From: a virus
Reading direction: 5' to 3' (one strand)
Length of the DNA stretch: 22,545 bases
IMG/VR virus record: IMGVR_UViG_3300006805_000182
Coordinates: 1 to 22,545 of that record
The position numbers were made by a program, and so were the translations under genes. The notes beneath the pieces are model-generated. The model was not told the DNA's origin. It worked only from the letters and a program-made list of their open reading frames with translations, and did no database searches. How positions within the stretch are numbered: the stretch's first letter is position 1; each line of letters opens with the position of its first letter. Of the stretch, positions 21,904-22,545 are shown in pieces.

Positions 21904-22139
21904 CACTCTTTCTCCTCCAACATATTAGCTATGTGTTTATCAAACTCCTCCTCTGAGTAGTCTGGGTTAAGCCTAATCATGTAAATCCGAAACAATGCAA
22001 TGATGATGCTTTGATTTGTTTTCAACCGTTCAATTTCTTTCTTAGCTTCGTCTCGTTCAATTTGCGCGATTTCTGCTTTTCGAGCGAGAGGAATGTACTC
22101 GCAATCGACACCGATAAAGGGGCACTTTTCTGTTTTCAT
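21903..22139 (-). CDS. Small protein with two cysteines, 78 aa
   Basis: The N-terminus MKTEKCPFIGVDCEYIPLAR has a CPF...C pair that might bind metal but lacks a full four-ligand set. The rest is helical (AQIERDEAKKEIERLKTNQS, then IIIALFRIYMIRLNPDYSEE). A short hydrophobic run IIIALFRIYMI is too short and charged around it to be called a membrane span with confidence. Start ATG at 22139 and stop at 21903 both lie in junction repeats. Function unknown. Confidence 0.6.
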   Translation of the reverse strand: MKTEKCPFIGVDCEYIPLARKAEIAQIERDEAKKEIERLKTNQSIIIALFRIYMIRLNPDYSEEEFDKHIANMLEEKE

Positions 22140-22396
22140 CACTCTTTCTCCAATGCGTTTTCTAATCTCACAACGGCTCGCCCTATACCATAAGCGAGTG
22201 TTCTTGGGTTGGTGTAATTAGAAAGATTAATTAATAATTCTTTGACTTCTTGAATGCTATTCCGCAACTGCTCAGTCTCGGCGGTGGCTTCTTTGTAGTT
22301 CTGATGCCACATATCGGCCTGAACTTCCCAGTAATCAGCCTTTGTCATTTCTGCTGAAACTTCACGGTCAGGCATTTTGTGTCTGTACATTCCCAT
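22139..22396 (-). CDS. Small helical protein, 85 aa
   Basis: Reads MGMYRHKMPDREVSAEM, then KADYWEVQADMWHQNYKEATAETEQLRN, LLINLSNYTNPRTLAYGIGR and an end ENALEKE. It is mostly helical with a Trp-rich N-terminal half; not recognised. I chose the ATG at 22396, which follows a degenerate junction (GGGAATTGAGTGATG); a GTG at 22399 and ATGs at 22390 and 22375 are alternatives. It ends in the first exact junction repeat. Confidence 0.6.
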   Translation of the reverse strand: MGMYRHKMPDREVSAEMTKADYWEVQADMWHQNYKEATAETEQLRNSIQEVKELLINLSNYTNPRTLAYGIGRAVVRLENALEKE

Positions 22397-22399
22397 CAC

Positions 22400-22545
22400 T
22401 CAATTCCCATCCAAGTTGTCACCACGATCATCGAGCCTCTTGCCTTCATCGTAGTTTTTCTCATCCCAGCTGAACCTCGGCAAGGTCACCTTCGGCTTGG
22501 TCTCCGAGCCACCGACCGTGCTACGCAGCTTCTGAAGCCGCGCAT
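22400..22545 (-). CDS. C-terminal end of an unknown gene (cut by window edge)
   Basis: One frame stays open from the right edge to a TGA at 22400, giving 48 codons: ARLQKLRSTVGGSETKPKV, then TLPRFSWDEKNYDEGKRL and DDRGDNLDGN. The other two minus frames meet stops soon. The stop sits three bases before the next start, like the tight spacing of the genes that follow. I do not recognise the family from this fragment. Confidence 0.55.
   Translation of the reverse strand, partial: ARLQKLRSTVGGSETKPKVTLPRFSWDEKNYDEGKRLDDRGDNLDGN

Larger units (their letters stand above)
21265..22151 (-). repeat. Five identical 15-base gene-junction repeats
   Basis: GGAGAAAGAGTGATG on the minus strand occurs exactly at 22151-22137, 21915-21901, 21661-21647, 21461-21447 and 21279-21265. 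Each copy encodes the last residues of one gene (KE then TGA), holds the Shine-Dalgarno, and gives the ATG of the next gene, sharing the A (TGATG). A sixth, degenerate copy (11 of 15) precedes the ATG at 22396. The copies are spaced 182 to 254 bases apart. Confidence 0.9.

Noticed and set aside
1-22545. tRNA genes, CRISPR arrays, insertion sequences, integrase or attachment sites
   Set aside because: The coding density leaves almost no room and I found no cloverleaf, spaced repeats, transposase or integrase motif by reading. A tRNAscan and ISfinder search would settle it.

Overview
The window is a piece of a tailed double-stranded DNA phage genome (Caudoviricetes), most likely podovirus-like. 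This rests on a P22 gp1-type portal, a gp4/T7 gp11-type head-to-tail adaptor placed next to the tail fibre, an HK97-fold capsid protein, and no tape-measure or tail-tube genes. It may be an integrated or a metagenomic copy; I see no bacterial genes, integrase or tRNA. The host cannot be read from the sequence; gene style (GGK-rich proteins, GroES-like gene, small CMAWRW protein) resembles phages of aquatic or soil proteobacteria. Every supported gene is on the minus strand, so transcription runs from the right edge to the left.

Right edge to about 19.96 kb: an early-type module. It starts with the tail end of an unknown gene, then a chain of very small genes (47 to 85 codons). Five of the junctions are identical 15-base stop/Shine-Dalgarno/start units. 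After these come a small cysteine-rich protein, a deoxycytidylate deaminase and a 68-aa protein.

19.96 to 19.77 kb: a non-coding gap with a 29-bp inverted repeat, CCGTT iterons and a 27-base polypyrimidine run, possibly a replication origin. It is followed by a PD-(D/E)XK nuclease of VRR-NUC or resolvase type.

19.35 to 10.59 kb: packaging module. It begins with a likely late promoter embedded in a 13-bp perfect inverted repeat that also covers the terS start, then terS, terL, portal, and a giant 1403-aa multidomain protein carrying a polyvalent-type ADP-ribosyltransferase domain.

10.57 to 6.83 kb: a 534-aa lysine/glycine-rich protein, then a structured RNA leader (candidate pseudoknot) ahead of a small protein, a GroES-like protein, a scaffold-like protein and a conserved 168-aa protein, ending in a terminator.

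6.79 to 3.62 kb: a second copy of the late promoter motif drives a short cassette of a capsid-associated protein, the major capsid protein, a beta-rich decoration-like protein and a small basic protein, closed by a second hairpin terminator.

3.60 kb to the left edge: a DUF6321-like protein, a second beta-rich structural protein, the head-to-tail adaptor, a zinc-ribbon structural protein and the N-terminal 409 codons of a tail fibre that runs out of the window.
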